Below are positions 32,127-40,690 of a stretch of DNA of 42,905 nt, in pieces. The DNA is taken from positions 1 to 42,905 of the forward strand of contig JABSQW010000015.1 of assembly GCA_013215605.1 (NCBI GenBank), given 5' to 3'. The notes under the pieces are model-generated. The model was not told the DNA's origin and did not search any database. It saw only the letters and a list, made by a program, of their open reading frames with translations. The translations under genes were made by a program, and so were the position numbers. Positions within the stretch are counted from its first letter, which is position 1. The number at the start of each line of letters is the position of its first letter. The stretch is from Myxococcales bacterium. Lineage in GTDB: Bacteria; Myxococcota_A; UBA9160; SMWR01.

Positions 32127-33239
32127 CTAGGCGGGCGGGGAGGCCCCGCGCTCGTGAACGAGCAGGCTCTTCTTCTCGCCGAACAGGACGTTGATCTTTC
32201 CGTGGCCGGCCTCCCCCTGGACGACACCGCTACCGAGCGTCGGATGGTCGATGCGATCGCCCGCCTGGAACGTATCGCTGATCGCGTAGCGGCGGATCGG
32301 GCGGCTCATGTCGGGCTCGATGATGACGTTGGCAGGGTCCTGCTTGCGGGCTCTCGGCTTCGCCTTCGGCTTCACGCGTCCAGCGTTTCGCTCCCACGCC
32401 ACCGCAAGGCGGGGCGGGGCGTCGAGTTGCGGGGAGTCTTCGGGATAGCTGAAGCCGGGATTGCCCTCGAGTTGAAGACCGAGGTACATCACGGTGACGC
32501 CGATGTCGCGTTCGATCTCCGTTGCGAGGCGCTGCAGCTCGCGAATCCAAACGGCACCTTTCTGCGCTTCGCGTTTGCGACAGAGCTCCCAGTAGCGGGG
32601 ACTGCCGAGCAGTACGAGGATCGGCGGCTCGTCGACCACCGCGCCGCCCCCGGCACTCGCGATCTCCACCTTCAGTGTGTCGAGGTTGGCGGAGGCGATG
32701 GCGCAGTTGGCGAGGCCCTGTAGGAGTGCGCGCAGCGGCGTGTCACCAACGCCGACCCGCTTGACATCCGGCGCGAGGAAACGGACCGAGACGACGGCGA
32801 GTCGATCACCCGGGGCCACGCCAACGAGATCGATGCGATCGATACCGTAGTTCGGATCATCGGCACCGAGCGCCTTGTCGGGCTGGGCCGACCTGAGGGG
32901 AACGAGCGGGTGAACGAACCGAAGCATGGCTTCGGGGGTGTCCTCCGACAACACGTTCTCGGGGATGGCAACACCACCACCAGAAGCGCGGCAGTACTGT
33001 ACGAGCGCGATCGATGCGTGCTCGCCGTCGCGACCGGGTCGGCGCGCGCTCGCGAGCTTCGTGTTGTGGCTGACGAAGTACTTCTTGCCGGCGTCGACGC
33101 GCTTGGGTGCGTTCGCGTGTTCGCGTTCGTAGAGTTCGGCGAGCTCTTCTCCCTTGAGCGACGCGGCGGCCTGCTTGAAGCCCGTGGCCTGTTTGACCTC
33201 GCGGTCGTTCGATTTCTCGATGAGCGGATGCTGGCTCAA
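32127..33239 (-). CDS. Uncharacterised protein with CarD-like C-terminal domain
   Basis: A 370-residue protein of unknown function. The last 55 residues (about 316-365), with ISDTFQAGDRIDHPTLGSGVV, a KINVLFGEKK strand and LLVH, match the CarD/TRCF-type beta domain that in CarD and Mfd contacts RNA polymerase. Residues about 285-308 are a lysine/arginine-rich linker. The central part (90-280) has DRIDLVGVAPGDRLAVVSVRF then LRALLQGLANCAI. That order recalls PD-(D/E)xK nuclease-like proteins, but the ExK pair reads S-V-R, so it would be degenerate. That last point is inference. The start is a TTG with GGGGGA six bases upstream. The next gene upstream is the sigma factor on the same strand. Confidence 0.7.
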   Translation of the reverse strand: MSQHPLIEKSNDREVKQATGFKQAAASLKGEELAELYEREHANAPKRVDAGKKYFVSHNTKLASARRPGRDGEHASIALVQYCRASGGGVAIPENVLSEDTPEAMLRFVHPLVPLRSAQPDKALGADDPNYGIDRIDLVGVAPGDRLAVVSVRFLAPDVKRVGVGDTPLRALLQGLANCAIASANLDTLKVEIASAGGGAVVDEPPILVLLGSPRYWELCRKREAQKGAVWIRELQRLATEIERDIGVTVMYLGLQLEGNPGFSYPEDSPQLDAPPRLAVAWERNAGRVKPKAKPRARKQDPANVIIEPDMSRPIRRYAISDTFQAGDRIDHPTLGSGVVQGEAGHGKINVLFGEKKSLLVHERGASPPA

Positions 33240-33299
33240 TTCGCGTCCCCCTTCCTAGGCAATAATAACGGGAATTGGCCTGTATTCGCTTTGGGTTGG

Positions 33300-33317
33300 G
33301 GCCGCGAATCCGCGGCC
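33300..33317. repeat. 7-bp perfect inverted repeat upstream of the CarD-tailed gene
   Basis: GGCCGCG at 33300-33306 and CGCGGCC at 33311-33317 flank an AATC loop. It lies about 60 bases upstream of the TTG start and could be a weak terminator or operator; there is no T-run. Confidence 0.35.
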
Positions 33318-33430
33318 AACGCGATTCGCCCCTGGGATCCCGCCCCCGCAGGTGCGTGCGAGCGCGTCTGGAGGCCGTTGCGGGGCGATTCAGCGCACTC
33401 GGCGACTGCCCCCGATCACCCGAGGTGCTC

Positions 33431-33472
33431 GAGCGAATTCGAGCGAATCCGAGCGAATCCGACAGGATTCGC
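33431..33472. repeat. Tandem decamer repeats and 8-bp hairpin after the sigma factor gene
   Basis: GAGCGAATTC at 33431-33440 is followed by two exact GAGCGAATCC units at 33441-33450 and 33451-33460. The last unit continues into GACA and GGATTCGC, so GCGAATCC (33453-33460) and 33465-33472 form a perfect 8-base hairpin with a 4-base loop. The hairpin sits five bases after the sigma factor stop and may act as its terminator; no T-run follows. Confidence 0.5.
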
Positions 33473-33476
33473 GCTT

Positions 33477-34955
33477 CTAATCCGCGGGGAGTGAGACCTC
33501 GAGCGATCTGAGCAGTCCAGATGCAGCGGGTTGCTCGCGGAGCCGCATCAACGCCCGGCCTTCGAGCTGGCGGACACGCTCGCGAGAGATCCCGATCTCG
33601 TCGCCGATCTCGGCGAGCGTCGCAGCGCTTCCCTTCAGACCGAAGCGGAGCTCGACGATGCGGCGTTCCCGCGGGCTCAAGACGCCCAGCAGGTGGCCAA
33701 TTTCGCGGCGCATCTGATAGTGGTCGATCTCGTCGACGGGATCTCTCACCCGGTCGTCGGCGAGCGAGTCGTCGAGCGTGAGAGCGTCCGTGCCCGGAAT
33801 CGGCGCATGGGTCGACTTGATGGGCACCATGGTGCCGATCAGGCGATCGATCTCTTCCATCGACAGCTCCATCGCCTCCGCGAGGTCGTCACGGCTCGGA
33901 TCGCGGCCGAGACGCCGCCGCAGGTCGGCTTCGATGCGGCGGTACCGCACCTGGCGCTCCCAGATGTGCGACGGGGCGCGAACCGTTCGCGATTGATTCT
34001 GGATGACGCGCATGATGGCCTGGCGAATCCACCACACGGCGTAGGTCGAGAACATGAAGCCGCGGCGGTGGTCGAACTTCTCGACCGCACGGATGAGACC
34101 CAGGTTTCCCTCCTGGATCAAATCCATGAACGGAACACCCATCTTCCGGTACTGCATGGCGAGCTTCACGACGAGGCGCAAGTTGTGCGACACGAAGGTC
34201 TGCTTCGCGGCGTCCTGACGCTCGAGGGCGAGGTCGACGCGGGTGAGGGTGGAGCGGGCGGCGCTAGTGTTCAGTCCCAGTCGACGCTTCTGAACCGCCA
34301 GCGGGCGCGAACGCTGCCCGCGAAGCATGCTCTTGAACTTCGTGTGGATCGCGCGGATGACGTCGATCGAGAGCTTCGACGCCATCAGGTGCTTCGCGAT
34401 GACCTCGTGGTGGGCGGCGAGGGCGCGTTCGGCGCGGGCGCCGTTGGCAGCGGACAGCTTCTCGTGTTCCTCGAGCAGCTTCTCGAGCTTGCGCATGCGC
34501 TGATCGATCTGCTTCCCCCAGTCCTTGCCGGTGCCATCGCGATAGCCGGCGGAGAGTGCAGCCGTGACGTGGCCCGCTTCGAGGCGCTCCTTCCAGCGCT
34601 CGATCAATTCGATCGAGGTTCCCGCGAGCGAGTACATCTCCGCACGGAATGCGATGTCCTGAGCCTCGATCATGCGCGCCAACTCGTAGGTCTGCTCTTT
34701 GGTCAGGAGCGGGACGTTGCCCACGGAGCGGATGTAGTTGTTGAGGCCATCGGTGGCCTCGTTGCTCTCGGAGAGGCGGGTGTTGGCGCCCTTCGCGGCC
34801 CGGTTCGGTGCCTCACCGGAAGCGGAAGCCCAGCCTGTCGACTCCCCGGAGTCGAATCCCAGATCCTGGTAAGCGTCGTTGCCAGCGTTTTCTCGGTCCA
34901 CGAAGTCCTCGTCTCTGCATCCCTTCTCAACACGATCCAGCTTAGACGGACTCAT
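33477..34955 (-). CDS. Alternative sigma-70 family factor (group 2-like, RpoD-related)
   Basis: A 492-residue sigma factor. After an acidic 68-residue N-terminal part comes region 1.2 (about 69-105, [18 protein letters not shown]), a helical non-conserved insert (106-245), region 2 (about 250-325, with [37 protein letters not shown] and [12 protein letters not shown]), region 3 (about 328-400) and region 4 (about 415-475, with a helix-turn-helix [19 protein letters not shown]). The YAVWW and [11 protein letters not shown] core elements differ from housekeeping RpoD (RTIRIPVH), so it is an alternative factor. The ATG at 34955 has no clear ribosome site. It is the last gene read on this strand before the CarD-tailed gene. 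Confidence 0.93.
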   Translation of the reverse strand: MSPSKLDRVEKGCRDEDFVDRENAGNDAYQDLGFDSGESTGWASASGEAPNRAAKGANTRLSESNEATDGLNNYIRSVGNVPLLTKEQTYELARMIEAQDIAFRAEMYSLAGTSIELIERWKERLEAGHVTAALSAGYRDGTGKDWGKQIDQRMRKLEKLLEEHEKLSAANGARAERALAAHHEVIAKHLMASKLSIDVIRAIHTKFKSMLRGQRSRPLAVQKRRLGLNTSAARSTLTRVDLALERQDAAKQTFVSHNLRLVVKLAMQYRKMGVPFMDLIQEGNLGLIRAVEKFDHRRGFMFSTYAVWWIRQAIMRVIQNQSRTVRAPSHIWERQVRYRRIEADLRRRLGRDPSRDDLAEAMELSMEEIDRLIGTMVPIKSTHAPIPGTDALTLDDSLADDRVRDPVDEIDHYQMRREIGHLLGVLSPRERRIVELRFGLKGSAATLAEIGDEIGISRERVRQLEGRALMRLREQPAASGLLRSLEVSLPAD

Positions 34956-35110
34956 CAGGTTGTGTCGTAAAGAGAGCGTAAATGTCTCGACTACTCGTGG
35001 GGGCTCATCATCATGCAGATGGGTGAGATAAGTGTGGAATTCGCCTCTATTAGAAACAGTCTGTCGCCTCTGTTCTCATGCACACGCAACTTGCAACACA
35101 TGGAAAGATT

Positions 35111-37684
35111 TTACAAATTCTGTGATTGGAGGAGTGCGAGCGGGCGTTCGCGCAACACCGAGCGGGTTGCAATACGGGCCGTGGCGACGCAGATGCTGGG
35201 AATCACGAGAACGCTGAACAACACCGGTCGCCAGGCCGGCACCCAGGGGGTTTCGAGCAGGACGTCTGCCAGGATGGCGCTCGCGGCCGTGCTGCACGCC
35301 ACCCCCGCCAGGGTTGCGAGTAAGCCCAGGATGCCGAACTCGATGTCGACGGCCGCCCGGATCTGTCCGAACTCCGCCCCGAGAACCTTCAGGAGGTTGG
35401 TCTCCCAGCGCTGCGATCGAGCCTGATCGCGGGCGATCGAGAAGACCAGCACGAGTCCGACGACGAGCGACAGCGAGGCCGTCGACGCGAGCGCCCACTG
35501 CAGCTGACTGAGCAGACCGAGGAGCCGCTTCACGGAGCGGGTCACGTCGATGATCGAGATGTTGGGAAATACCTCCACGATCGACGCCTGCAGAATCTCG
35601 CGCTCTTCATCGGGCATGCGCGGAACCGACGCGAGGAAGATCTGGGGCGCGTCCTCGAGGACACCGGGCTGGAACGTGACGAAGAAGTTGGGCTGGAAGC
35701 TGTTCCAGCGGACCTCGCGGAGGTTCGTCACGCGACCCTCGACGGGAACGCCCTGAACGTCGAACGCCAGGGAGTCGCCGACGCGGATGCCGAGCTCGTC
35801 CGCGAAGTGGACCTCGAGAGAGAGCTCGGGAAGACCGACACTTTCCGCTGTATGCGCGCCACGGAAGGGCTGCCCCTCGACGAGCGTCTCCGAGACCGTG
35901 AGCGCAGGGGCGTACGTGAGGTTGTAGCGGCGGGTGCGAAGGCGTCGAGCCTCCTCCTCGCTCGACCGGTTGGGGCTGTAGGCGGCCCGGCGCTCGCGGT
36001 CGGTGAGCTCGCCCCGCACGGAGCGGCCGTTGATCGATTCGAGCTTGGCGCGGACCATCGGGGAGATGCGCTGCAGCTCGTGACCCAGCGCACTCGTGTG
36101 TACTTCGAGAGGCCTCACCTGCTCGGGCTGGATGTCGAACAGGAAGAGCGCCGGGATCTGACCCGCGGCCGGTGGATCCAGATCGCCCTCGAGCACTACG
36201 CGGAGCTGAGGCGCCAGGCTCACCATCAGGGCACAGAGTGAGATGGCGACGAACCCCGCCAGCGCCGAGCCGCCGCCGCGCGCGAGCCGGCGGAACGCGA
36301 GACGCGGCGCGAGCGCCGAGCGCTCGGGAATCCGCGCGAGCGCGCGCAGCCCGGCGCGACCGCAGAACGCGAGCACGCCGAGGGCGCCGCCGAAGATTGC
36401 GGTGAAGAGATTCCCGGCGAGCAGATCGCCGGCGCGCCACACCGACAGCCCCCAGAACAGGCCGAGCGCGGGGAGCAGGAGCAGAAAGTCGCGAGTGCCG
36501 TGCTCGAGGGCGGGCTCTGCGTCCTCTCGGAAGAGCTCCGCGGGACGCAGCGAGCGGATTCGGACGATCAGGGGCAGGCACGCCACCGAGCTGCCCACCA
36601 CCGCCAACGCGAACGCCGAGACGAAGGTGGGCACACCGACCTGTGGCGCCGCCCCCGGCGGCAGGAAGTCGCTCGCGAGGTCGGCGGCGGCCGGGAGGAG
36701 CAGCGCCGCGATCGCGCAGGCGCCGACCGCGGCCAGCGACGCGAGCAGCCACAGCTGAGTGAGAAAGATGACCTGAGCGCGCCCGCGGGTGGCGCCAAGG
36801 CTCATCAGGATGGCGATGTCGCGCAGGCGCCGCGAGAGGAAGGCGCGGAACAGATAGGCGGCTCCAAGGCCCGCGAGAAAGATCGCGATGATGGAAACCA
36901 GCCCGAGGAAGGACGCAACGTGCCCGTAGACGCGCGCGAGGCTCTGGGTGGCCTCGTCGTGGGACTGGACCCGGATGCGTGGATCGTCGACCGACGCGCG
37001 CATCCGCCCGGCGGTCTCGGAGGCACTGGAACCTTCGGGCAGGCGGTAGAGGCGACTGTACTGGACGCGACTTCCAGTGGCGATCAGCTGCGTCTCGGGC
37101 AGGTGCGCGAGCGATATGTAGAGACGGGGAGCGATCGAGAACCCGCTCGTGGCGCGACCCGAGTCCCGCGCCACGGTATCGAGCACCACGAAGGGGATCG
37201 CGCCGACGCGCATGGAGTCGCCGATCTCGATCCCGAGCTGGCCCAGCACGGAGGGGTCGACCCACGTCCCCTGGTCGGCGTCAAGCCTCGCACCCTCCTC
37301 GGGCGAAACCGCGCCACCACCGTCCAGCACGATGGCACCGCGCAGAGGAAAGCTCCTGTCGATGGCTCGGACTTCGACGAGCCGCGCGCGGTCGCCAACC
37401 CCGGCCATGGAGAAGAGCTGGGCGCCAGCGGAAAACGCCGCGCCGTCGCCCGCGAGCGCGTCGAAGGCCGCGACCTCGTCGTCGCTGAACGGACGCGACG
37501 CAGAGACGGCGAGATCGGCGCCGAGAAAGGAGCGCGAGCGCGACAGCAGCTCGCTCTCGACGGAGCGCTCGAAGGCGTCGAGGGTCGCAAAGCCCGCCAG
37601 GCCGATCGCGAGATTGAGCGCAAAGAAGGCGGAGAATTGCGAATGGTTGAGGATCTCGCGCAGTGCCATTCGGAACGCCGACAT
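35111..37684 (-). CDS. ybbP: YbbP-like FtsX-family ABC permease
   Basis: An 857-residue membrane protein with the FtsX/MacB-type plan of YbbP: an N-terminal helix (about 18-36), a periplasmic domain (about 40-245), a first FtsX core with three helices (about 250-370, including FRAFLSRRLRDIAILMSLGATRG in two parts), a linker with further helices (395-490), a second periplasmic domain (500-735) and a second FtsX core (740-850). In E. coli YbbA and YbbP form a complex with esterase TesA that is thought to deliver membrane-embedded lipid or ester substrates. It begins 55 bases after YbbA with GGAG six bases upstream. Confidence 0.88.
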   Translation of the reverse strand: MSAFRMALREILNHSQFSAFFALNLAIGLAGFATLDAFERSVESELLSRSRSFLGADLAVSASRPFSDDEVAAFDALAGDGAAFSAGAQLFSMAGVGDRARLVEVRAIDRSFPLRGAIVLDGGGAVSPEEGARLDADQGTWVDPSVLGQLGIEIGDSMRVGAIPFVVLDTVARDSGRATSGFSIAPRLYISLAHLPETQLIATGSRVQYSRLYRLPEGSSASETAGRMRASVDDPRIRVQSHDEATQSLARVYGHVASFLGLVSIIAIFLAGLGAAYLFRAFLSRRLRDIAILMSLGATRGRAQVIFLTQLWLLASLAAVGACAIAALLLPAAADLASDFLPPGAAPQVGVPTFVSAFALAVVGSSVACLPLIVRIRSLRPAELFREDAEPALEHGTRDFLLLLPALGLFWGLSVWRAGDLLAGNLFTAIFGGALGVLAFCGRAGLRALARIPERSALAPRLAFRRLARGGGSALAGFVAISLCALMVSLAPQLRVVLEGDLDPPAAGQIPALFLFDIQPEQVRPLEVHTSALGHELQRISPMVRAKLESINGRSVRGELTDRERRAAYSPNRSSEEEARRLRTRRYNLTYAPALTVSETLVEGQPFRGAHTAESVGLPELSLEVHFADELGIRVGDSLAFDVQGVPVEGRVTNLREVRWNSFQPNFFVTFQPGVLEDAPQIFLASVPRMPDEEREILQASIVEVFPNISIIDVTRSVKRLLGLLSQLQWALASTASLSLVVGLVLVFSIARDQARSQRWETNLLKVLGAEFGQIRAAVDIEFGILGLLATLAGVACSTAASAILADVLLETPWVPAWRPVLFSVLVIPSICVATARIATRSVLRERPLALLQSQNL

Positions 37685-37739
37685 CAGGAGCTCCAGCGGC
37701 TGCGAACGGTGCGGGGGAGCGTTCGGGGCCCGATGGCGC

Positions 37740-38426
37740 TCACGAGAGCTTCCCGTCGACGAGCTGCAGACGTCGGTCGCAGGACGCGGCCAGCGTCTCG
37801 CTGTGCGTCACGAGGAGCAGGGTGGTGTCCCGGCGCTTCACGAGATCGAAGAGGAGCGCCATCACCGTCTCTCCGGTGCGCGCGTCGAGACTTCCGCTCG
37901 GCTCGTCGGCGAGCAGCAGCGCGGGCTCCACCACGAGCGCGCGCGCGATGGCGACGCGCTGGCATTCGCCGCCGGAGAGCTTCGCGGGAAGATGATCGGC
38001 GCGGTTGGAGAGACCCACATGCTCGAGGGCAACGCGCGCCTGTTCGACAGCCCCCTCCACGCGCTGGAGCTCGAGGGGCAGCGACGTGTTCTCGAGTGCG
38101 GTGAGTCCACCCATCAGATGGAACTGCTGGAAGACGATACCGAGCTCGCTGGCCCGGAAGCGGGCGAGCTCACTCTCTCCCATTGCACCGAGGTCGTGGC
38201 CACGCACGCGGATACTCCCCTCGGTCGGCGCGTCGAGCCCGGCGAGCAGCGACAGCAGGGTCGACTTCCCGCTGCCTGATTCGCCGATGATGGCGACGGT
38301 CTCGCCGCGAGCCACCTCGAGCTGAATGCCCTGCAGGACATCGATGGGACCGGCCGGTGTGTCGAATCGCTTCGACACGTCGACGGCGCTCAGAACAGAA
38401 TGGGTCGGGTTCGGATGGGACGTCAC
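37740..38426 (-). CDS. ybbA: ABC transporter ATP-binding protein, YbbA-like
   Basis: A 228-residue ATPase of the LolD/MacB/YbbA group. Walker A is GESGSGKST at 48-56, the signature LSGGECQRVAIARA starts at 150, Walker B is LLLADEP near 170-176, and the H-loop is H208. It pairs with YbbP, the permease directly downstream. The start is a GTG five bases after the tesA stop, without a strong ribosome site, so translation is probably coupled to tesA. Confidence 0.94.
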   Translation of the reverse strand: MTSHPNPTHSVLSAVDVSKRFDTPAGPIDVLQGIQLEVARGETVAIIGESGSGKSTLLSLLAGLDAPTEGSIRVRGHDLGAMGESELARFRASELGIVFQQFHLMGGLTALENTSLPLELQRVEGAVEQARVALEHVGLSNRADHLPAKLSGGECQRVAIARALVVEPALLLADEPSGSLDARTGETVMALLFDLVKRRDTTLLLVTHSETLAASCDRRLQLVDGKLS

Positions 38427-38431
38427 TCACT

Positions 38432-39109
38432 TCACAACAAAGGGCGCAGGTGGGAGAAGACGGTCTCGGCAACGATTTCGTGGCCGCGGGCATTCGGATG
38501 GATGCCGTCCGGGAGATTGAGCTCGGGCCTTGCAGCGACGCCCTCGAGGAGAAAGGGAATGAGCGCGATGCCGCGCTCCTTCGCGAGCGCGGGGTAGATC
38601 TCCTCGAAGTCGCTCGTGTACTCGGGTCCGTAGTTCGGCGGAAGCTTCATTCCCGCGAGCAGCACCTTCACCCCGCTGCTCTTCGCGAGCGCGATGGCTT
38701 CGTCGAGGTTCTTGCGGGTCTGGTCGACGCGCAGGCCGCGCAGCCCGTCGTTCCCACCGAGGGCCAGCAGCACGACGTCGGGCTTCCCGCGCAGCTGCCA
38801 GCGAAGTCTCGACACCGCGCTCGCCGATGTCGAGCCGCTGATACCCGCGTTGATGATCCGGACGTCCTTCCCGAGGTCCACGAACTTCTTCTCGACGAGG
38901 GCCGGAAATGCGCGCTCCGGCTCGACGCCGTAGCCCTCGGTCAACGAGTCACCGAGGCACAGGACCTTCGTCTGGGCGTACGTCGCGGTCGGTGCGACCA
39001 AGGCGAGAGCCAGCGCGAGAGCAGCCGGGGCGCCTCGGAGGTGGCGGCCCCGCAGCCGATGAGTTTCACGCAGCACTGCCCGGAAGCCCGTCCACATCGC
39101 GGACGCCAC
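38432..39109 (-). CDS. tesA: TesA-like GDSL arylesterase/lysophospholipase
   Basis: A 225-residue SGNH hydrolase. A signal peptide with hydrophobic core at about 28-45 precedes the catalytic domain. Block I is GDSLTEGYG with nucleophile S55, followed by the NAGISGSTSA block, GGN at 118-120 and D201/H204 in LPDGIHPN. This is the thioesterase I/lysophospholipase L1 group, periplasmic, acting on acyl esters or thioesters. It is the first gene of a tesA-ybbA-ybbP operon, with all three on one strand; in E. coli tesA is divergent from ybbAP. An ATG at 39097 is an alternative start. Confidence 0.92.
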   Translation of the reverse strand: MASAMWTGFRAVLRETHRLRGRHLRGAPAALALALALVAPTATYAQTKVLCLGDSLTEGYGVEPERAFPALVEKKFVDLGKDVRIINAGISGSTSASAVSRLRWQLRGKPDVVLLALGGNDGLRGLRVDQTRKNLDEAIALAKSSGVKVLLAGMKLPPNYGPEYTSDFEEIYPALAKERGIALIPFLLEGVAARPELNLPDGIHPNARGHEIVAETVFSHLRPLL

Positions 39110-39600
39110 CGTAACCTACGAAGCTGCGCCGTGGAAGCCGCGTAGCCTCGACGGCCCGTACCCCGGCAGATTCTGCCGCGAATCGGGTGGGGATGGGGTC
39201 GGGAGCCAACTCGCGCTCGACGACAGACTGCCACGTCTCCCCGTGAGAACGCGCCGTCTCGCCCCGTCTCGGTCAGCGGCGCGAGAATCTCTTCGCCCCC
39301 GTGTAGCGGTACACGGGCGGTACACGGTGTCGCTCCCGATCGAGAGGATGTCGCGCTCGCTGATGATGCCGGCGCGGATGGACACGACTTCCGGGATCAT
39401 CACGCCCGAAACTCTGCGAAGCCAGCTGAGGTTCCCCGCGTTTCGGTCGGGTGAGCGTCGAACCGAACCGGAACCCTGGAACTCCGATTCCGGCATTCTT
39501 GCGGCTGGGGAGATGAAGGCTGGGGCTGGCTGCGATGGGATGGGATGGACGCCAGGCGCTCTCGGGTGTACATTGTCGACTTCTTCTCGGGAGCAATTTG
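39110..39600. other. 491-base region without a supported gene
   Basis: Open frames exist on both strands but their translations are arginine/serine/proline-rich without domain character, so none is called. It contains a tandem 11-base repeat (39306-39327) and should hold the tesA promoter near its left end. A short stretch on the minus strand around 39350-39420 reads GVMIPEVVSIRAGIISERD; it is too short and isolated to call. Confidence 0.5.
39306..39327. repeat. Tandem repeat of GCGGTACACGG (2 copies)
   Basis: Two exact, adjacent 11-base copies at 39306-39316 and 39317-39327. Eleven bases is one helical turn, so the units face the same side of the DNA. A preceding GTGT at 39301-39304 could pair with ACAC. 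Function unknown; it might be a protein-binding site. Confidence 0.5.
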
Positions 39601-39804
39601 GTGACCAAGAAGTCCCCCCCCAGCCACTTGGTCCTCGTCAGCTGTGCGCTGTGCGGCAGGCTCCATTCTGCGGAAGACCCCGTCGATCGCTATTTCCACC
39701 GCTCCATCTGCAGCCACTGCGGAAACCACGCGCGCACCTCTCTCGGCCGACCCCACAACGAGATCTTCGTCTCGGTGCAGGGCAGTGACGCGACAGGGCA
39801 CTAG
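39601..39804 (+). CDS. Small zinc-ribbon protein
   Basis: A 67-residue protein with two CxxC knuckles, C15-x-x-C18 and C37-x-x-C40, separated by 18 residues (CALCGR then CSHCGN), a zinc-ribbon arrangement. The N-terminus is short and basic; the tail is NEIFVSVQGSDATGH. The GTG at 39601 has GGGAG eight bases upstream. No known family is recognised; small ribbons of this type bind nucleic acid or other proteins. It stands alone on the plus strand and converges on the ARPP-1-like gene. Confidence 0.65.
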   Translation: MTKKSPPSHLVLVSCALCGRLHSAEDPVDRYFHRSICSHCGNHARTSLGRPHNEIFVSVQGSDATGH

Positions 39805-39928
39805 CGGCGGCGACTGACGACAGGGTTGACGCGATGGCGGTCTTTCGAGGCCGCTCTGGCTCGTTGTGCATGCCCTCCGGGTGCTCGGTGTTCTGGGACG
39901 CTGCCCATCGAGCGGTCGGTCGGGGGCG

Positions 39929-40690
39929 TCAAGCCGCCCAGGCGACCTCGAGTGGGAAGGCACTCAGGTGAATCAACTCGCCAGCTTCGAGCGCGCACCC
40001 CGAAATCCGCCCGCCCGCGATCCGCAGAGGTCGCCCCCATCCCCGGGTCGAACCCGCGCGGCGTGTGACGCGAGCGTCGGCGAGGGCTTCGAGGAATCCC
40101 TCGGGAGCGTTGAAGAGTGGATCGAGCGCCATGGGGGAAACACCGCCACGGTCGACCGAGAGAGCGTCGGCGAGATAGGGACGCAGCAGGCTCGAGAAGC
40201 TTCGGGCGAACAGCCCGGGATCGGCCATGAGTTCGACGCCAACGATCTCGTCGTCGATCGCCGCGGCGAATCCGATCTGGCCCTCGACGCATTGGAACGA
40301 CCCGCGAAGCGCGTCGAGGGCGAGCCAGGCCGAAGTCGAATGGGCGGCGACCAACAGACCCCGTGACGGTGGAATGAGCACGCTCACGTCGACGAGCAGC
40401 GTGCCTCGCCCCCCTGGGAGCTCCTCGGAATGCACCACGAGCACCGCGTCGCTCGCGCGGTTGTGGAGGTGGATATCCGACATGCCGCGACCTCTCGGGA
40501 TTTCGTCGACGGAGACGAAGCCGTCCTCGAGCGCCTGGGAGAGGGTCGTGACCGGAGTCTGCGCGCCAGCCATGAAGCGGCTCGTGCGCAGGAGCGGCCA
40601 CACGCTGAGCCCCTTCGCGCCCTGCCGCTGCGCTAGGTTGACGTCTGCCAGCAGCCGCGGGATGGAATGCCGACTCTCGGACTGGCGCAT
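39929..40690 (-). CDS. ARPP-1-like domain protein
   Basis: A 253-residue protein that matches the pattern of the ARPP-1 (ARG and rhodanese/phosphatase superfamily associated) domain. Examples are LSQALEDGFVSVDEI, the LHNRASDAVLVVHSEELPGGRG core where the family has a GEELxGAKQ-type loop, VSVLIPPSRGLLV, and later GQIGFAAAIDDEIVGVELMADPGLFARSF. The function of the domain is not established. The family's usual glutamine/lysine after the EEL loop is glycine here. No neighbour indicates a role: the zinc-ribbon converges and the LuxR gene diverges across 413 bases. Confidence 0.6.
   Translation of the reverse strand: MRQSESRHSIPRLLADVNLAQRQGAKGLSVWPLLRTSRFMAGAQTPVTTLSQALEDGFVSVDEIPRGRGMSDIHLHNRASDAVLVVHSEELPGGRGTLLVDVSVLIPPSRGLLVAAHSTSAWLALDALRGSFQCVEGQIGFAAAIDDEIVGVELMADPGLFARSFSSLLRPYLADALSVDRGGVSPMALDPLFNAPEGFLEALADARVTRRAGSTRGWGRPLRIAGGRISGCALEAGELIHLSAFPLEVAWAA

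Noticed and set aside
39116-39496. A minus-strand frame with a short stretch recalling CBS or CorC-like sequence
   Set aside because: Only about 25 residues look ordered; the rest is low-complexity, so I could not support a pseudogene call.
39524-39551. GATGG-type short tandem pattern
   Set aside because: Too short and imperfect to call a repeat.
39243-39788. A 181-residue open frame over the zinc-ribbon region
   Set aside because: Arginine/serine/proline-rich translation without any domain; it overlaps the better-supported zinc-ribbon frame.
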